NCBI GenBank assembly: GCA_003609755.1
Contig: AP017991.1
Location: forward strand, 4,327,001-4,391,000
Source of the DNA: Planktothrix agardhii NIES-204
Lineage (GTDB): Bacteria > Cyanobacteriota > Cyanobacteriia > Cyanobacteriales > Microcoleaceae
Direction of reading: 5' to 3'
DNA length: 64,000 bases
Positions 25,835 to 34,748 of the stretch are shown here, piece after piece. The notes under the pieces were generated by a model. That model searched no databases. It was not told where the DNA came from and saw only the letters and a list, made by a program, of their open reading frames with translations. The translations under genes and the position numbers were made by a program. Each line of letters starts with the position of its first letter. Positions within the stretch are counted from its first letter, which is position 1.

Positions 25835-26713
25835 TTATGGACTAGGGGGCGTTGGTTGAGTATCTTTAACTTGAGTTAGCACCTTTTGGATTTGGGGATT
25901 GGCTAGAAATTTTTGGGTATCCTTGATTAAGCGATCGCCCCAAAGATTTTCTTTAAGATAATCAGAGTCGGCATAACGGCCATCAAGACGTAAAGCCGTT
26001 TCTCCTAAAGATAGGGCCTCTTGAGCCTCTCCTTTAGTGTACAGGGCAACGGCTAAGGCCAATAGGGGTTCGGCGGCTTTGGTATCAATCTTAATCGCCT
26101 GTCTCCATTTACTGATGGCGGTATCAATTTCTCCCTGTTCATACTTGACTAAGCCCACATTATTAATGGCTGGCCAAAGACTACTTTCTTGGGCAAAGGC
26201 TTGCTCGTATTGTAAAACTGCCTGATCTAACCGCCCCAATTTATAATAGGCATTGCCTAAATCAAATAACGCCCCCGGAACCTTGGGGTCAAGTTTCAAG
26301 GCTGCTTCTAGGGATTGAACGGATTTTTGATAGTCCCCTTTTTTGAAGTAGGCTTCCCCTAAAATAAACTGAATCCCCGGGTCTTTGGGTTCTAAGGTTT
26401 TGGCTTTTTGTAAGAATTCAATCCCTTTATCGAGTTCGTCTAATTGCAGATATAAACTGCCCAACAAGGCCCAGGCTTGGTAATTATCAGGAGCTAGTTG
26501 AGTGGCGAGTTCTGCCCGGGGTAAAGCTAATTGATATTGTTGAAATCGCGTTAACTGAGCCGCTTCTTCGAGCAACCCTAATCCCGTTTGTTGGAGTTGT
26601 TCTGAGTCTAGGGTGGGGGTATAGGGAATCAGGGCTTGTCCCATGGCTGATTTAGCGACATTCCACAAACTGAAAGTAAGAATCACGGACAGAATCAGGG
26701 TTCGATTTCGCAC
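25835..26713 (-). CDS. tetratricopeptide repeat protein, exported
   Basis: A 292-residue protein. Residues 1-26 are a signal peptide (LILSVILTFSLWNVAKSAMG, likely cut after AMGQA). Residues about 40-245 consist of six TPR units, for example YQAWALLGSLYLQLDELDKG and PGALFDLGNAYYKLGRLDQA. The tail is proline-rich. TPR proteins are scaffolds for protein contacts, and this one would act in the periplasm or thylakoid lumen. The partner is unknown. No operon partner is evident; it converges with the response regulator. Confidence 0.8.
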   Translation of the reverse strand: MRNRTLILSVILTFSLWNVAKSAMGQALIPYTPTLDSEQLQQTGLGLLEEAAQLTRFQQYQLALPRAELATQLAPDNYQAWALLGSLYLQLDELDKGIEFLQKAKTLEPKDPGIQFILGEAYFKKGDYQKSVQSLEAALKLDPKVPGALFDLGNAYYKLGRLDQAVLQYEQAFAQESSLWPAINNVGLVKYEQGEIDTAISKWRQAIKIDTKAAEPLLALAVALYTKGEAQEALSLGETALRLDGRYADSDYLKENLWGDRLIKDTQKFLANPQIQKVLTQVKDTQPTPPSP

Positions 26714-26784
26714 AGTAAGAGTTAACCTAAATTTTTTAATATTTTGCGAGTTCTATTGATCTTACACGAACTTGAGTCAATTGC

Positions 26785-26910
26785 TTAAATAAAGGGTAAT
26801 AAAATCTCAAATTCCTTACCCATTCCTGGCTGCGATCGCAATTTTAATTGTCCGCCATGTTTGGCGGTGACAATATGATAACTCAGGGATAAAACGGTGA
26901 AAAACCAACG
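26785..26910 (-). pseudogene. 3' remnant of a histidine kinase gene
   Basis: A minus-strand frame ending TAA at 26785-26787 reads LSYHIVTAKHGGQLKLRSQP then GMGKEFEILLPFI. This is the end of a HATPase domain (G2 box region through the last strand; consensus SYxIVxxHGGxLxxxSxPGxGTxFxIxLP). Upstream the match to the G1 box and nucleotide-binding loops is lost, so only the tip of the gene remains. Confidence 0.75.
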
Positions 26911-27016
26911 GGGTGGAAAGCATCTGGAAACAGAATTAGATTAAACCAATTCTGTCCGCAGAATCTCAGCGTCTTCAGACCTGAGAGTGTCAACTATATA
27001 AATCCTTGATGTGATT

Positions 27017-27784
27017 CTACGCCATCACCATTCCCCCATCCACATTAAACACTTGACCCGTAATATAAGCCGCCGCCGGGTCTGCTGCTAAAAACCGAAT
27101 CATGCCCGCCACTTCTTCCGGTTGACCGTAACGACCCAAGGGAATAAATTTGAGAATTTCTTCCGTATTTTTTAACTCTTTGGTCATATCCGTTGCAATA
27201 AATCCAGGCGCCACCGCATTCACCGTTATCCCGCGACTTGCTAATTCTTTTGCCACGGTTTTTGTAAATCCAATTACCCCCGCTTTTGCCGCACTATAAT
27301 TAGCTTGACCAGGGTTGCCCATTTGTCCTGCAACGGAGGTAATATTAATAATTCGTCCTGACTTTTGTTTGAGCATTATTTTACTAGCCAGACGAGTACA
27401 AAGAAACACCCCGGTTAAATTCAAATCAATTACCGCTTGCCAGTCTTCCGGCTTCATTCTTATTAGTAAAGTATCACAAGTAATCCCGGCATTATTCACT
27501 AAAATATCAACTTTATTCCAAGTTTCTGTGACTTTGTTAAACAAGATATCAACTTGATCCGCTTTTGATACATCCGCCTGGAGTGCGATCGCTTCACCGC
27601 CCGCTTGGATGATTTCAGTCACCACTGCATCCGCCGCCGTTGAAGAACTGGCATAATTAACCACAATCTTTGCGCCTTCGGCAGCTAAGGCTAAGGCCGC
27701 AGCGCGACCAATACCCCGTGACCCGCCTGTAATAATTGCTACTCGTCCATTTAAGTGTTGTAAACTTTCAGGTAAACGTTCCAT
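27017..27784 (-). CDS. fabG: 3-oxoacyl-[acyl-carrier-protein] reductase
   Basis: A 255-residue short-chain dehydrogenase. The NADP-binding GGSRGIGRA, the NNAG motif, the catalytic Ser in ITSVAGQMGNPGQ and the YSAAKAG (Tyr-x3-Lys) are all present, and the C terminus GQVFNVDGGMVM is typical of FabG. It reduces beta-ketoacyl-ACP in each round of fatty acid elongation. Start taken at 27784 (MERLPESLQHL) because GGAGAA lies about 9 nt upstream, though an ATG further up at about 27820 is possible. It is divergent from the thioredoxin gene. Confidence 0.93.
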   Translation of the reverse strand: MERLPESLQHLNGRVAIITGGSRGIGRAAALALAAEGAKIVVNYASSSTAADAVVTEIIQAGGEAIALQADVSKADQVDILFNKVTETWNKVDILVNNAGITCDTLLIRMKPEDWQAVIDLNLTGVFLCTRLASKIMLKQKSGRIINITSVAGQMGNPGQANYSAAKAGVIGFTKTVAKELASRGITVNAVAPGFIATDMTKELKNTEEILKFIPLGRYGQPEEVAGMIRFLAADPAAAYITGQVFNVDGGMVMA

Positions 27785-27904
27785 TTTGTAGTTTCTCCAA
27801 CTATTATTCTCAAAACTCATCATCTCAGATTTGAGCAAATTCAGAGAAACCGAGTTGCTAAAGAATAGTTATAATTGAAGTACAAAACTTTTAGCTTATG
27901 AACT

Positions 27905-28222
27905 ATGGCCGTTAAACAAACCTTTAATAACTTTCAAGAACTCCTCACCCATTCTGAAGTTCCGGTGTTAGTAGATTTTTACGCAACTTGGTGTGGCCCT
28001 TGCCAAATGATGACACCGATTTTAGAAGAAGTTAATCAAGAAATGAATCAACAAATCCAAATTGTGAAAATTGATAGTGATAAATACCCTGAACTTGCCT
28101 CTCAATATAATATTATGGCTTTACCGACATTAATTTTATTTAAAAAAGGTCAACCCGTTGGGCGCCATGAAGGAGTATTGCGATCGCCTGAACTAATTAA
28201 ATGGGTGTATGGTTTACTTTAA
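27905..28222 (+). CDS. thioredoxin
   Basis: A 105-residue thioredoxin with the active site ATWCGPCQMM near residue 32, the cis-proline in ALPTLILF, and the typical C-terminal helix. It reduces disulfides of target enzymes using electrons from ferredoxin- or NADPH-thioredoxin reductase, linking light to metabolism. No signal peptide is present. It is a single-gene unit ended by a strong hairpin at 28233-28275. The exact thioredoxin class (m, x or y) cannot be settled by eye. Confidence 0.93.
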   Translation: MAVKQTFNNFQELLTHSEVPVLVDFYATWCGPCQMMTPILEEVNQEMNQQIQIVKIDSDKYPELASQYNIMALPTLILFKKGQPVGRHEGVLRSPELIKWVYGLL

Positions 28223-28232
28223 TAATATTAAC

Positions 28233-28275
28233 CACAAAGACACAAAGTTTTTCTTAGTGTCTTCGTGTCTTTGTG
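28233..28275 (+). terminator. hairpin terminator after thioredoxin gene
   Basis: CACAAAGACACAAAG (28233-28247) pairs with CTTCGTGTCTTTGTG (28261-28275) over 15 bp with one mismatch and a 13-nt loop. It sits 11 bp after the stop and is followed by TTTCT. Confidence 0.7.
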
Positions 28276-28324
28276 TTTCTAAATAATTCTGTCTTTGTCC
28301 TAACCACCAAGTACGACTGCTATA

Positions 28325-28537
28325 TTAGTCAATCTGAATTGATTGGGGGCCACCAGAATTTCCATTATTATTGTTAGAGTCCGAAGAACTCGATGCCGTA
28401 GTTCCGCCCTGTTTCTCGATCCAAGTTTTAATCGGATCATCGTTGAGGCTTAATTTTAATAAACCTGAGACAAACCCTCCCAAAAAGGCAATGGGTTCAC
28501 GGGTTAATTCTTCTAAAATAGGTTTGAGTTCATCCAT
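28325..28537 (-). CDS. small conserved cyanobacterial-type protein
   Basis: A 70-residue protein with an ordered N-terminal half (LKPILEELTREPIAFLGGFV then SGLLKLSLNDDPIKTWIEKQ) and a Ser/Asn/Gly-rich disordered tail. The first half can form an amphipathic helix and a short hydrophobic stretch. I do not recognise a function. It lies between the convergent thioredoxin gene and the upstream PBP1A gene, 79 bp after the latter. AAGGAG is found about 16 nt before the ATG, which is rather far. Confidence 0.6.
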   Translation of the reverse strand: MDELKPILEELTREPIAFLGGFVSGLLKLSLNDDPIKTWIEKQGGTTASSSSDSNNNNGNSGGPQSIQID

Positions 28538-28616
28538 AATGAATCAAGATTCTCCTTAACTTGGCGATCGCAATAAATCCTCTTGAATTTTAGCGCGTTT
28601 AACAGAATTTGGCTGT

Positions 28617-31022
28617 TTAATAATTATTGGAACCTTCCGAATATCCACTTTCAGGAGAAGCACCCTCGGAATATCCCTCAGAAGATGTACTCTCGGAATA
28701 TCCGCCAGAATATCCATCGCCATTACTGTAGGAATTACTATAGGAGTCATTATTTTCTGAATAACCACTATCATAATTTTCGGAATTGCTGGCGTAACTA
28801 CCATCGTTATTAGCAGCTTGAGCTGGATCACCAGGATCACCATCTTCAATTGCTACTTTTGACCCGGTTTCTATACTATTGGGTTGATGGGCCTTAGCTT
28901 TAATACTGCCTTTTCGTCCTTCTAATTCAGGTAGTTTAGGGAACTTTTGAACTGGCATTCCCTCCACAACTTTCCGCATAAATTCCCCCCAACTATAGGC
29001 GGCACTACTACTAGCGCCCCAAGTCGGATCATTATTATCATTCCCTAACCAAATTCCGGTTACGGCTTGGGGAATATAACCAATAAACCATAAATCCCTG
29101 GCTTCTTCAGAGGTTCCGGTTTTACCCGCCACCTGTCGATCCGATAAAGCAGCCGGGCCTCCGGTTCCCGCATTCACTACCCCTTCTAACATCCAAGTAG
29201 TGATGGCGGCACTGTTTTTATCTAAAACGGGTTTGGGTTTAAATTCAGCTTCATAAATAATATTTCCCTGTTTATCTAAAACCCGACGAATACCATGGGC
29301 CGGAATATAACTGCCTTGATCGGCTAAGGTTGCATAAGCATTAGTTAACTCTAATAAATTAACTTCATAGGCTCCTAAAGCCATAGCATAGGTTGGTTTT
29401 AAGGGAGATTTAATTCCCATATCTTTTGCCATTTTCATAGCGGGTTCAAACCCAACATCTACTAATACTTTAACCGCAATTACATTCACAGAACGGCTTA
29501 AAGCATCGGACATCGACATCCATCCAGAATGCTTATTCCCATAATTTCTAGGACGGTAGCCATCAACCTTATAGGGTTCGTCTAAATAGCTATCATAGGG
29601 GGAGAAACCCGCCCCAACTGCTGTTGCATAAACTAATCCTTTAAAGGTTGATCCCGGTTGTCTTTGAGCTTGAGTAACACGATTAAATTCGCTATCTTTA
29701 TATTGATATCCCCCCACCATAGCTTTAACTTCTCCGGTTTTTGGTTCAATGGAAACTAAAGCCGCTTGACCAAAATTTGAACCCGCACCATCAATTTCCA
29801 CCGCATCTTTAATAGTTTTTTCTGCTGCTTCTTGCCATTTCACATCTAAACTGGTTTCAACTGTTAACCCACCCGCTTCGATGGCTTCTTTAGAAACATA
29901 TTGGGGGAGTTCTTTTAAAACATAACTCGAAAAATAAGGAGCTTTAACTAATAAACGTTTAGGTTGACTGGGTTTAAGAGTCAGGGGTTCTTGTATCGCC
30001 GCTTCCGCTTCGGCTGCGGTAATTACCCCAGCATCCTGCATTCTTTGTAAAACAATATTGCGCCTTTTTTTGGCCGCTTCTGGATTTTCCAAAGGAGAAT
30101 ATTGACTCGGTGCGGGGGGTAAACCCGCTAACATTGCCATTTCCGACAAAGTTAATTCGTTCACGGGTTTACTAAAATAAACAGAAGCCGCATCCGCGAC
30201 CCCATAAGCACCCGAACCCAGATAAACTAAATTCAAATAGCGTTCTAATATATCATCTTTACTAATTTGATCTTCAATTTTCCAAGATACCATTGCCTCT
30301 TTAAGTTTTCTAATTAAGCTATGTTCTTGATTCAAATAAACAATTCTAGCTAACTGTTGGGTGATGGTACTTCCTCCTTCCACCACTCCCCCGGCTAATA
30401 TATTAGAGCCAACGGCGCGAATAATTCCTTGATAGTCCACCCCATCATGGTCATAGAAACGAATATCTTCAGTGGAAATAAAAGCTTGCGCCAGTTTTTC
30501 GGGAATTTGTTTGAGGCGGAGTTTCTCCCTAGTTGCTGGCCCGGTTTGCATTAAAATATCACTGTTATTAGCCTTAATCGTAATTGTACCATCACGATTA
30601 AAGGAGGCTATTCCACTAACGGAGACGGGGGGAAGACTTTGATCCACAAGATACCATTGCCAAGCACCATAACCCAAGGCTCCACCGCCCACACTGAGCA
30701 CTCCAATTCCGATCCATACCTTCGGACGGCGATACCAACGTTTCCCCGCAGGATTTTCATGGGTGAAACCCTGACGCAGTTTAACCCATTTTGAATTGAT
30801 CCGATTCAGAGCCTGATGATACCAAGTTACAGCTTGGGGGTTTGACTCAGAAGCGGTTTCCGCAGAAACCTGATCGGGTTCTACTTCCGTCGTCATCACG
30901 GGTGATGTCAAAACGGATTGGGTTGAAACCACCCCAGAAGTATTTTCCGGGTAGGTTTCTGACTCTAAGGAGTCCGTTTTGGTTATGGATGGTAATTGAG
31001 ATTCTTCCATTGGTTCGGACAA
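28617..31022 (-). CDS. class A penicillin-binding protein (PBP1A family)
   Basis: An 801-residue bifunctional cell-wall synthase. The N-terminal cytoplasmic region (1-99) is disordered. One transmembrane helix lies at about 102-122. The GT51 glycosyltransferase has the catalytic Glu185 in ISTEDIRFYDHDGVDY and GGSTITQQLARI. The transpeptidase has Ser458-x-x-Lys461 in RQPGSTFK, SRSVN and KTGTSEE. The tail from about 735 is a low-complexity Ser/Tyr/Gly/Glu region with repeated YS(E/N)G units. It polymerises and cross-links peptidoglycan in the periplasm. All catalytic motifs are intact. Confidence 0.92.
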   Translation of the reverse strand: MSEPMEESQLPSITKTDSLESETYPENTSGVVSTQSVLTSPVMTTEVEPDQVSAETASESNPQAVTWYHQALNRINSKWVKLRQGFTHENPAGKRWYRRPKVWIGIGVLSVGGGALGYGAWQWYLVDQSLPPVSVSGIASFNRDGTITIKANNSDILMQTGPATREKLRLKQIPEKLAQAFISTEDIRFYDHDGVDYQGIIRAVGSNILAGGVVEGGSTITQQLARIVYLNQEHSLIRKLKEAMVSWKIEDQISKDDILERYLNLVYLGSGAYGVADAASVYFSKPVNELTLSEMAMLAGLPPAPSQYSPLENPEAAKKRRNIVLQRMQDAGVITAAEAEAAIQEPLTLKPSQPKRLLVKAPYFSSYVLKELPQYVSKEAIEAGGLTVETSLDVKWQEAAEKTIKDAVEIDGAGSNFGQAALVSIEPKTGEVKAMVGGYQYKDSEFNRVTQAQRQPGSTFKGLVYATAVGAGFSPYDSYLDEPYKVDGYRPRNYGNKHSGWMSMSDALSRSVNVIAVKVLVDVGFEPAMKMAKDMGIKSPLKPTYAMALGAYEVNLLELTNAYATLADQGSYIPAHGIRRVLDKQGNIIYEAEFKPKPVLDKNSAAITTWMLEGVVNAGTGGPAALSDRQVAGKTGTSEEARDLWFIGYIPQAVTGIWLGNDNNDPTWGASSSAAYSWGEFMRKVVEGMPVQKFPKLPELEGRKGSIKAKAHQPNSIETGSKVAIEDGDPGDPAQAANNDGSYASNSENYDSGYSENNDSYSNSYSNGDGYSGGYSESTSSEGYSEGASPESGYSEGSNNY

Positions 31023-31189
31023 ATGGTTAGTTTAATTGAGCATTCGACAGTATATTCTAGGATAGCCCAGGGTAGGGCCAACTTTCCTGAATAGTTAGCA
31101 GTCGAATCGGTGATCTCGCCAAAAATCAAGGTTTTTTCCTTGATCCCCGGCTTCACACCTGGATAGGAAACAGGCGGTTTTGTCGGAAA

Positions 31190-32203
31190 TTAACCTATAA
31201 TCGCCGCGTGACCTATAGCCAAACCCACAACCAGCATTCCTAAGACTAGAAACGGTTGGGCGCTTGCTTGATATTTAACATCATTTTCTACAGGATTGCG
31301 TAGAAAATACATATCTTGGAAGGTGATTTGGGGAATAATCATCAGTAAAAGCACCGTAGCATATAGGTTTTGCTTGATACTAACTAAATAAACCGCCATC
31401 CCCGCTTGGAAAATATCAATCATTAAAACACAAATCCAGGCCGCCGTCGTGATCCCAAACATCACTGGCAGGGATTGTAACCCCAATTGGCGATCGCCTT
31501 CCACACTTTTAAAGTCATTAACAATGGCAATTCCTAACCCAGCTAAACTATAAAATAGGGTTAATACCATCAAGGTCGGGGTGAGTTCTCCAAATAACGC
31601 ATGACCCGCCCACCAAGGTAAAGCAATATAACTCGCCCCTAGTGCGTAATTTCCTAACCAGCCATTTTGCTTGAGTTTGAGGGGAGGTGCAGAATAAATA
31701 TAGGAGACAAACGCCCCACCGAGACATAAAACCGTAATTATGGGAAATTTATGGCCCGCCCAAGTATCTAACAGGTAGGAAATTCCAATTCCTAAGCCTA
31801 ACAATAGTAAAATTTGGGTGACAACTTGGGGAATGGAAATCACCCCAGAAGGGATCGGGCGATAGGGCTCATTAATGGCGTCCAATTCCCGATCGTAAAA
31901 ATCATTCATGGTCTGGGTGTAACCCGTCATTAATGGCCCAGACATTAACATACAAGTCACCACCTTTAACACATCTTCCACTGACCAACTAAAGTGTCCC
32001 GATGAAGCCGCACCACAAACCACCCCCCAAATTAAAGGTATCCAGGTGATCGGTTTCATCAATTGGAGGCGAATTTTCCAGATAGATGTTTCTCCCGACG
32101 ACGCTCCTTTCATCCCTAAAAGTTGTCGGGTTTTAGCACTGCGCTCTGAATTCGCTTCTTTTGTTAATTCTTCTGAAGGTTGAGACGATGGAGTATCCGA
32201 CAT
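31190..32203 (-). CDS. chlG: chlorophyll a synthase
   Basis: A 337-residue UbiA-family prenyltransferase that attaches a geranylgeranyl or phytyl chain to chlorophyllide, the last step of chlorophyll a synthesis. The first aspartate-rich motif is NDFYDRELDAINEPYRPIPS and the second is NDFKSVEGDRQLGLQSLPV. About nine membrane helices follow a 50-residue soluble N terminus. LKQNGWLGNYALGASYIALP is characteristic of ChlG. The ATG at 32203 (MSDTPSSQ) is chosen over an upstream extension. It acts in the thylakoid membrane. Confidence 0.95.
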   Translation of the reverse strand: MSDTPSSQPSEELTKEANSERSAKTRQLLGMKGASSGETSIWKIRLQLMKPITWIPLIWGVVCGAASSGHFSWSVEDVLKVVTCMLMSGPLMTGYTQTMNDFYDRELDAINEPYRPIPSGVISIPQVVTQILLLLGLGIGISYLLDTWAGHKFPIITVLCLGGAFVSYIYSAPPLKLKQNGWLGNYALGASYIALPWWAGHALFGELTPTLMVLTLFYSLAGLGIAIVNDFKSVEGDRQLGLQSLPVMFGITTAAWICVLMIDIFQAGMAVYLVSIKQNLYATVLLLMIIPQITFQDMYFLRNPVENDVKYQASAQPFLVLGMLVVGLAIGHAAIIG

Positions 32204-32251
32204 GATCCTTTGTACGTTTGTGTTTTGAGTATCTGCAATACAAAAGTTAAC

Positions 32252-32419
32252 ATGAATCAGTCGCAAACTAGATTTTTAATCAATAGCAAAGTTGGGTTTT
32301 TATTGATTTCACACGGAATTGGTATTACGGCTATTTTAGTTCCCTTGTCGGTTTTTGGCCTTTTGAGACGGGGCTATCAACTCCCTGATTTGATGGTTTC
32401 GTTGATGCCCATATTATGA
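32252..32419 (+). CDS. possible small membrane protein
   Basis: A 55-codon frame just upstream of psb28. Residues 13-40 are hydrophobic (VGFLLISHGIGITAILVPLS), so it could be a single-span protein. No clear ribosome binding site is seen before the ATG. It lies across the divergent gap between chlG and psb28, so it could be chance. I do not recognise a family. Confidence 0.3.
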   Translation: MNQSQTRFLINSKVGFLLISHGIGITAILVPLSVFGLLRRGYQLPDLMVSLMPIL

Positions 32420-32466
32420 GACAATTAGATGTTAACTCCTAACGGAAAAAGGTTTAACAAAACAAT

Positions 32467-32805
32467 ATGGTAGCTAAAATTCAGTTTTCAAGAGGGATTG
32501 ATGAAGATGTAATTCCTGATGTTCGCTTAACTCGTTCACGGGATGAGAGTCAAGGAACAGCAAAATTTTATTTTCTCAATCCTAAAGCCTTAGCGGATGA
32601 TTCCACCCAGGAAATTACAGGAATGTACATGATTGATGATGATGGGGAAATTGTCACTCGAGAGGTTAACGCTAAATTTATTAATGGAAAACCTACGGAA
32701 ATTGAGGCAATTCATTTAATGAAATCTCCTGAAGAATGGGAGCGTTTCATGTTGTTTATGGAACGTTATGCGAAAGCCAAAGGATTAGAATTTAGTAAAT
32801 CCTAA
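32467..32805 (+). CDS. psb28: photosystem II assembly protein Psb28
   Basis: A 112-residue cytoplasmic-side protein that binds PSII assembly intermediates. The whole sequence fits Psb28: [20 protein letters not shown], a FYFLNPKAL block, [19 protein letters not shown] and the C-terminal [19 protein letters not shown]. It stabilises the CP47/RC47 intermediate and affects chlorophyll supply; its position next to chlG fits that. AACGGAAAAAGG precedes the ATG by a longer than usual gap. Confidence 0.95.
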   Translation: MVAKIQFSRGIDEDVIPDVRLTRSRDESQGTAKFYFLNPKALADDSTQEITGMYMIDDDGEIVTREVNAKFINGKPTEIEAIHLMKSPEEWERFMLFMERYAKAKGLEFSKS

Positions 32806-32813
32806 TTCAGTCA

Positions 32814-32911
32814 TCAGTTATCAGTTATCAGTTATCAGTTATCAGTATAAGAGTTAATTGATTAAATCAATTACCCATTACCCATTACCCATTACCCATT
32901 ACCCATTACCT
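32814..32911. repeat. two tandem heptamer arrays, (TCAGTTA)x4 and (ATTACCC)x6
   Basis: TCAGTTA units at 32814-32841 and ATTACCC units at 32870-32911 (the last unit ends in T). The second array ends one base before the moaB ATG, so no Shine-Dalgarno sequence remains in front of that gene. Confidence 0.9.
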
Positions 32912-32912
32912 T

Positions 32913-33413
32913 ATGAATTCAACCGTCCCCCATCCCGATCATTCCGAATTTCGGGTTAGTTGTGCGGTGATTACGGTCAGTGATACTCGCACCCCAGAAA
33001 CCGATAAAAGTGGTCAACTCATTCACCAATTCCTACAAAATGCTGGGTATCCAATTATCGATTATCAAATTATTAAAGATGAACCGCAAGAGATTACAGA
33101 ACTCTTAAAAAAACTCTGTCAAATTTCTGAACTGGATGCTTGTATTTTTAATGGAGGAACTGGAATTGCGCCCAGAGATACGACCTATGATGCTCTGGAA
33201 CAATTATTAGAAAAAACTTTACCTGGATTTGGAGAAATTTTTAGAGCTTTGAGTTATCATGAAATAGGGTCAAGAGCGATCGCTTCCAGGGCTGTAGCTG
33301 GAGTTTATCAAGGAAAATTAGTCTTTTCAATTCCTGGGTCTTCTAATGCAGTAAAATTGGCAATGGAAAAATTAATCATACCTGAATTAGCCCATTTAGT
33401 TAAATTATCATAG
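32913..33413 (+). CDS. moaB: molybdenum cofactor biosynthesis protein B
   Basis: A 166-residue MogA/MoaB-fold protein of molybdopterin synthesis, probably adenylating molybdopterin before metal insertion. Family motifs are CAVITVSDTRTPETDKSGQ at the start, IFNGGTGIAPRDTTYDAL in the middle, and FSIPGSSNAVKLAMEKLI near the end. The start codon is preceded directly by a heptamer array with no ribosome binding site. It acts in the cytosol. Distinction of MoaB from MogA is by length and family resemblance. Confidence 0.9.
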   Translation: MNSTVPHPDHSEFRVSCAVITVSDTRTPETDKSGQLIHQFLQNAGYPIIDYQIIKDEPQEITELLKKLCQISELDACIFNGGTGIAPRDTTYDALEQLLEKTLPGFGEIFRALSYHEIGSRAIASRAVAGVYQGKLVFSIPGSSNAVKLAMEKLIIPELAHLVKLS

Positions 33414-33482
33414 AATGGATAAACTCACATTGAATGGTGAGACTTAGATAAGTTTAATCAAGTTTTGTATAGCAGTTTAACT

Positions 33483-34748
33483 ATGAGTCAAACATCTGAG
33501 ATCAAGTCCCCTCAACCCTCACAGCCAGAATTAAAACCCCAACTCAAAGCGGTTTTAGGTTATTTGGATGTGCAACTCGAATCAGAATTAACCCGTTATC
33601 GGCGTCATCGACGACGCACAAAACAAACCACAACCGACCCCAGTGGACAAACCAACCCGCAGTTTCAACAAGCGACTGATGTTGTAACTGTAGCCATGAA
33701 TGACACCGCAGCATCGGAGGGAAAGCTGTTTGAGCCCCAAACTCAACCTTCGGGTTGGGAAACCGTAGTTCCAGCAAAATCTGCACCTTTGGCCATTGCG
33801 GCTCAACCGTCATCGACAACACCTCCTCAAACCAATGGGGCTGAACCTGCGGTCAGTTTTAGCTTAAAGTCACCCGTCCCAACTGCAACTTCATCGGATG
33901 GATATTTAGAATCGACAGAAGCCCTAATTAAAAGTATAGAAGAACGGCGCCCTAACCCCCAGGAAAACCGGGGTTTGATGGCCAGTCTCTTAACGCCCCT
34001 GGGCATTGCTTCAATGTTTATGTTTTTGTTATCCTGTACCGCCTTAAGCTATGTAATCTCGTCTCCCTCTGGTCGTACTAGCTTGGGTTTGGATCGGTTT
34101 TTTCCTACTCCAACGGCTAACCCTGCTCCTGCTACCCCCCCAACCCTAGCCACAACAGAAACATCTCTCCCTCCGACGGACTCCCTCTCCCCTAATTTAG
34201 CGGCCAAGGAATTTGTTAACTTGGATTTGGATACCTTGAGCCATATTAATCCGAATCAGAATCCGGTTCCGCTCCCTTCTGTCCCTGCCCAATTACCCCC
34301 AAGTCCAGCCACAACCTTACCTGCACCCTCAAATAACCTAACATCCCCGAATGATCCGGGTTTGAATAATCTGACTCAGGAATTATTACCCAAAAAACCT
34401 GTAACTCCTGCTGTTACACCTCCTCCAGTGTCGGGACAGGGAACCAATGCCTCAACGGTTCAACCTGGGGGCGGTGCAGTTCCTAGAGTTGCGACGGCGG
34501 CGAGTCCGGCTAGACCGACTGAACCGATAAAATCCGGGGACGGATATTATTATGTTGTGCTGGATTATAGTGGCGATCGCTCCTTTGAACAGGCGAAAGA
34601 AGTGGTTCCTGATGCTTATATTGTGGAGTTCAAAACGGGTAAAAAAATTCAATTGGGTGCTTTAACCGACGCCGCTGGGGCTAAACGCCTACGGGAACAG
34701 TTGCAAGTTCAAGGAATTGCGGCCTATTACGATGTTCCTAAGCCTTAA
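33483..34748 (+). CDS. membrane-anchored protein with a SPOR-like C-terminal domain
   Basis: A 421-residue protein. The N-terminal 175 residues are soluble and polar. One transmembrane helix lies at about 177-197 ([20 protein letters not shown]). A long Pro/Thr/Ser-rich linker follows. The last 70 residues ([20 protein letters not shown] to [20 protein letters not shown]) have the layout of a SPOR fold, which binds denuded peptidoglycan. It is probably a periplasmic envelope protein. Start taken at ATG 33483 (MSQTSEIKS). It converges on the chemoreceptor gene, with stop codons overlapping by four bases. Confidence 0.65.
   Translation: MSQTSEIKSPQPSQPELKPQLKAVLGYLDVQLESELTRYRRHRRRTKQTTTDPSGQTNPQFQQATDVVTVAMNDTAASEGKLFEPQTQPSGWETVVPAKSAPLAIAAQPSSTTPPQTNGAEPAVSFSLKSPVPTATSSDGYLESTEALIKSIEERRPNPQENRGLMASLLTPLGIASMFMFLLSCTALSYVISSPSGRTSLGLDRFFPTPTANPAPATPPTLATTETSLPPTDSLSPNLAAKEFVNLDLDTLSHINPNQNPVPLPSVPAQLPPSPATTLPAPSNNLTSPNDPGLNNLTQELLPKKPVTPAVTPPPVSGQGTNASTVQPGGGAVPRVATAASPARPTEPIKSGDGYYYVVLDYSGDRSFEQAKEVVPDAYIVEFKTGKKIQLGALTDAAGAKRLREQLQVQGIAAYYDVPKP

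Noticed and set aside
28556-28849. 97-codon minus-strand frame rich in Ile/Val/Pro
   Set aside because: It is the out-of-frame shadow of the repetitive Ser/Tyr/Gly tail of the PBP1A gene.
32814-32911. Regular short repeats that might suggest a CRISPR array
   Set aside because: Units are contiguous heptamers with no spacers. No CRISPR array or cas gene was seen in the window.
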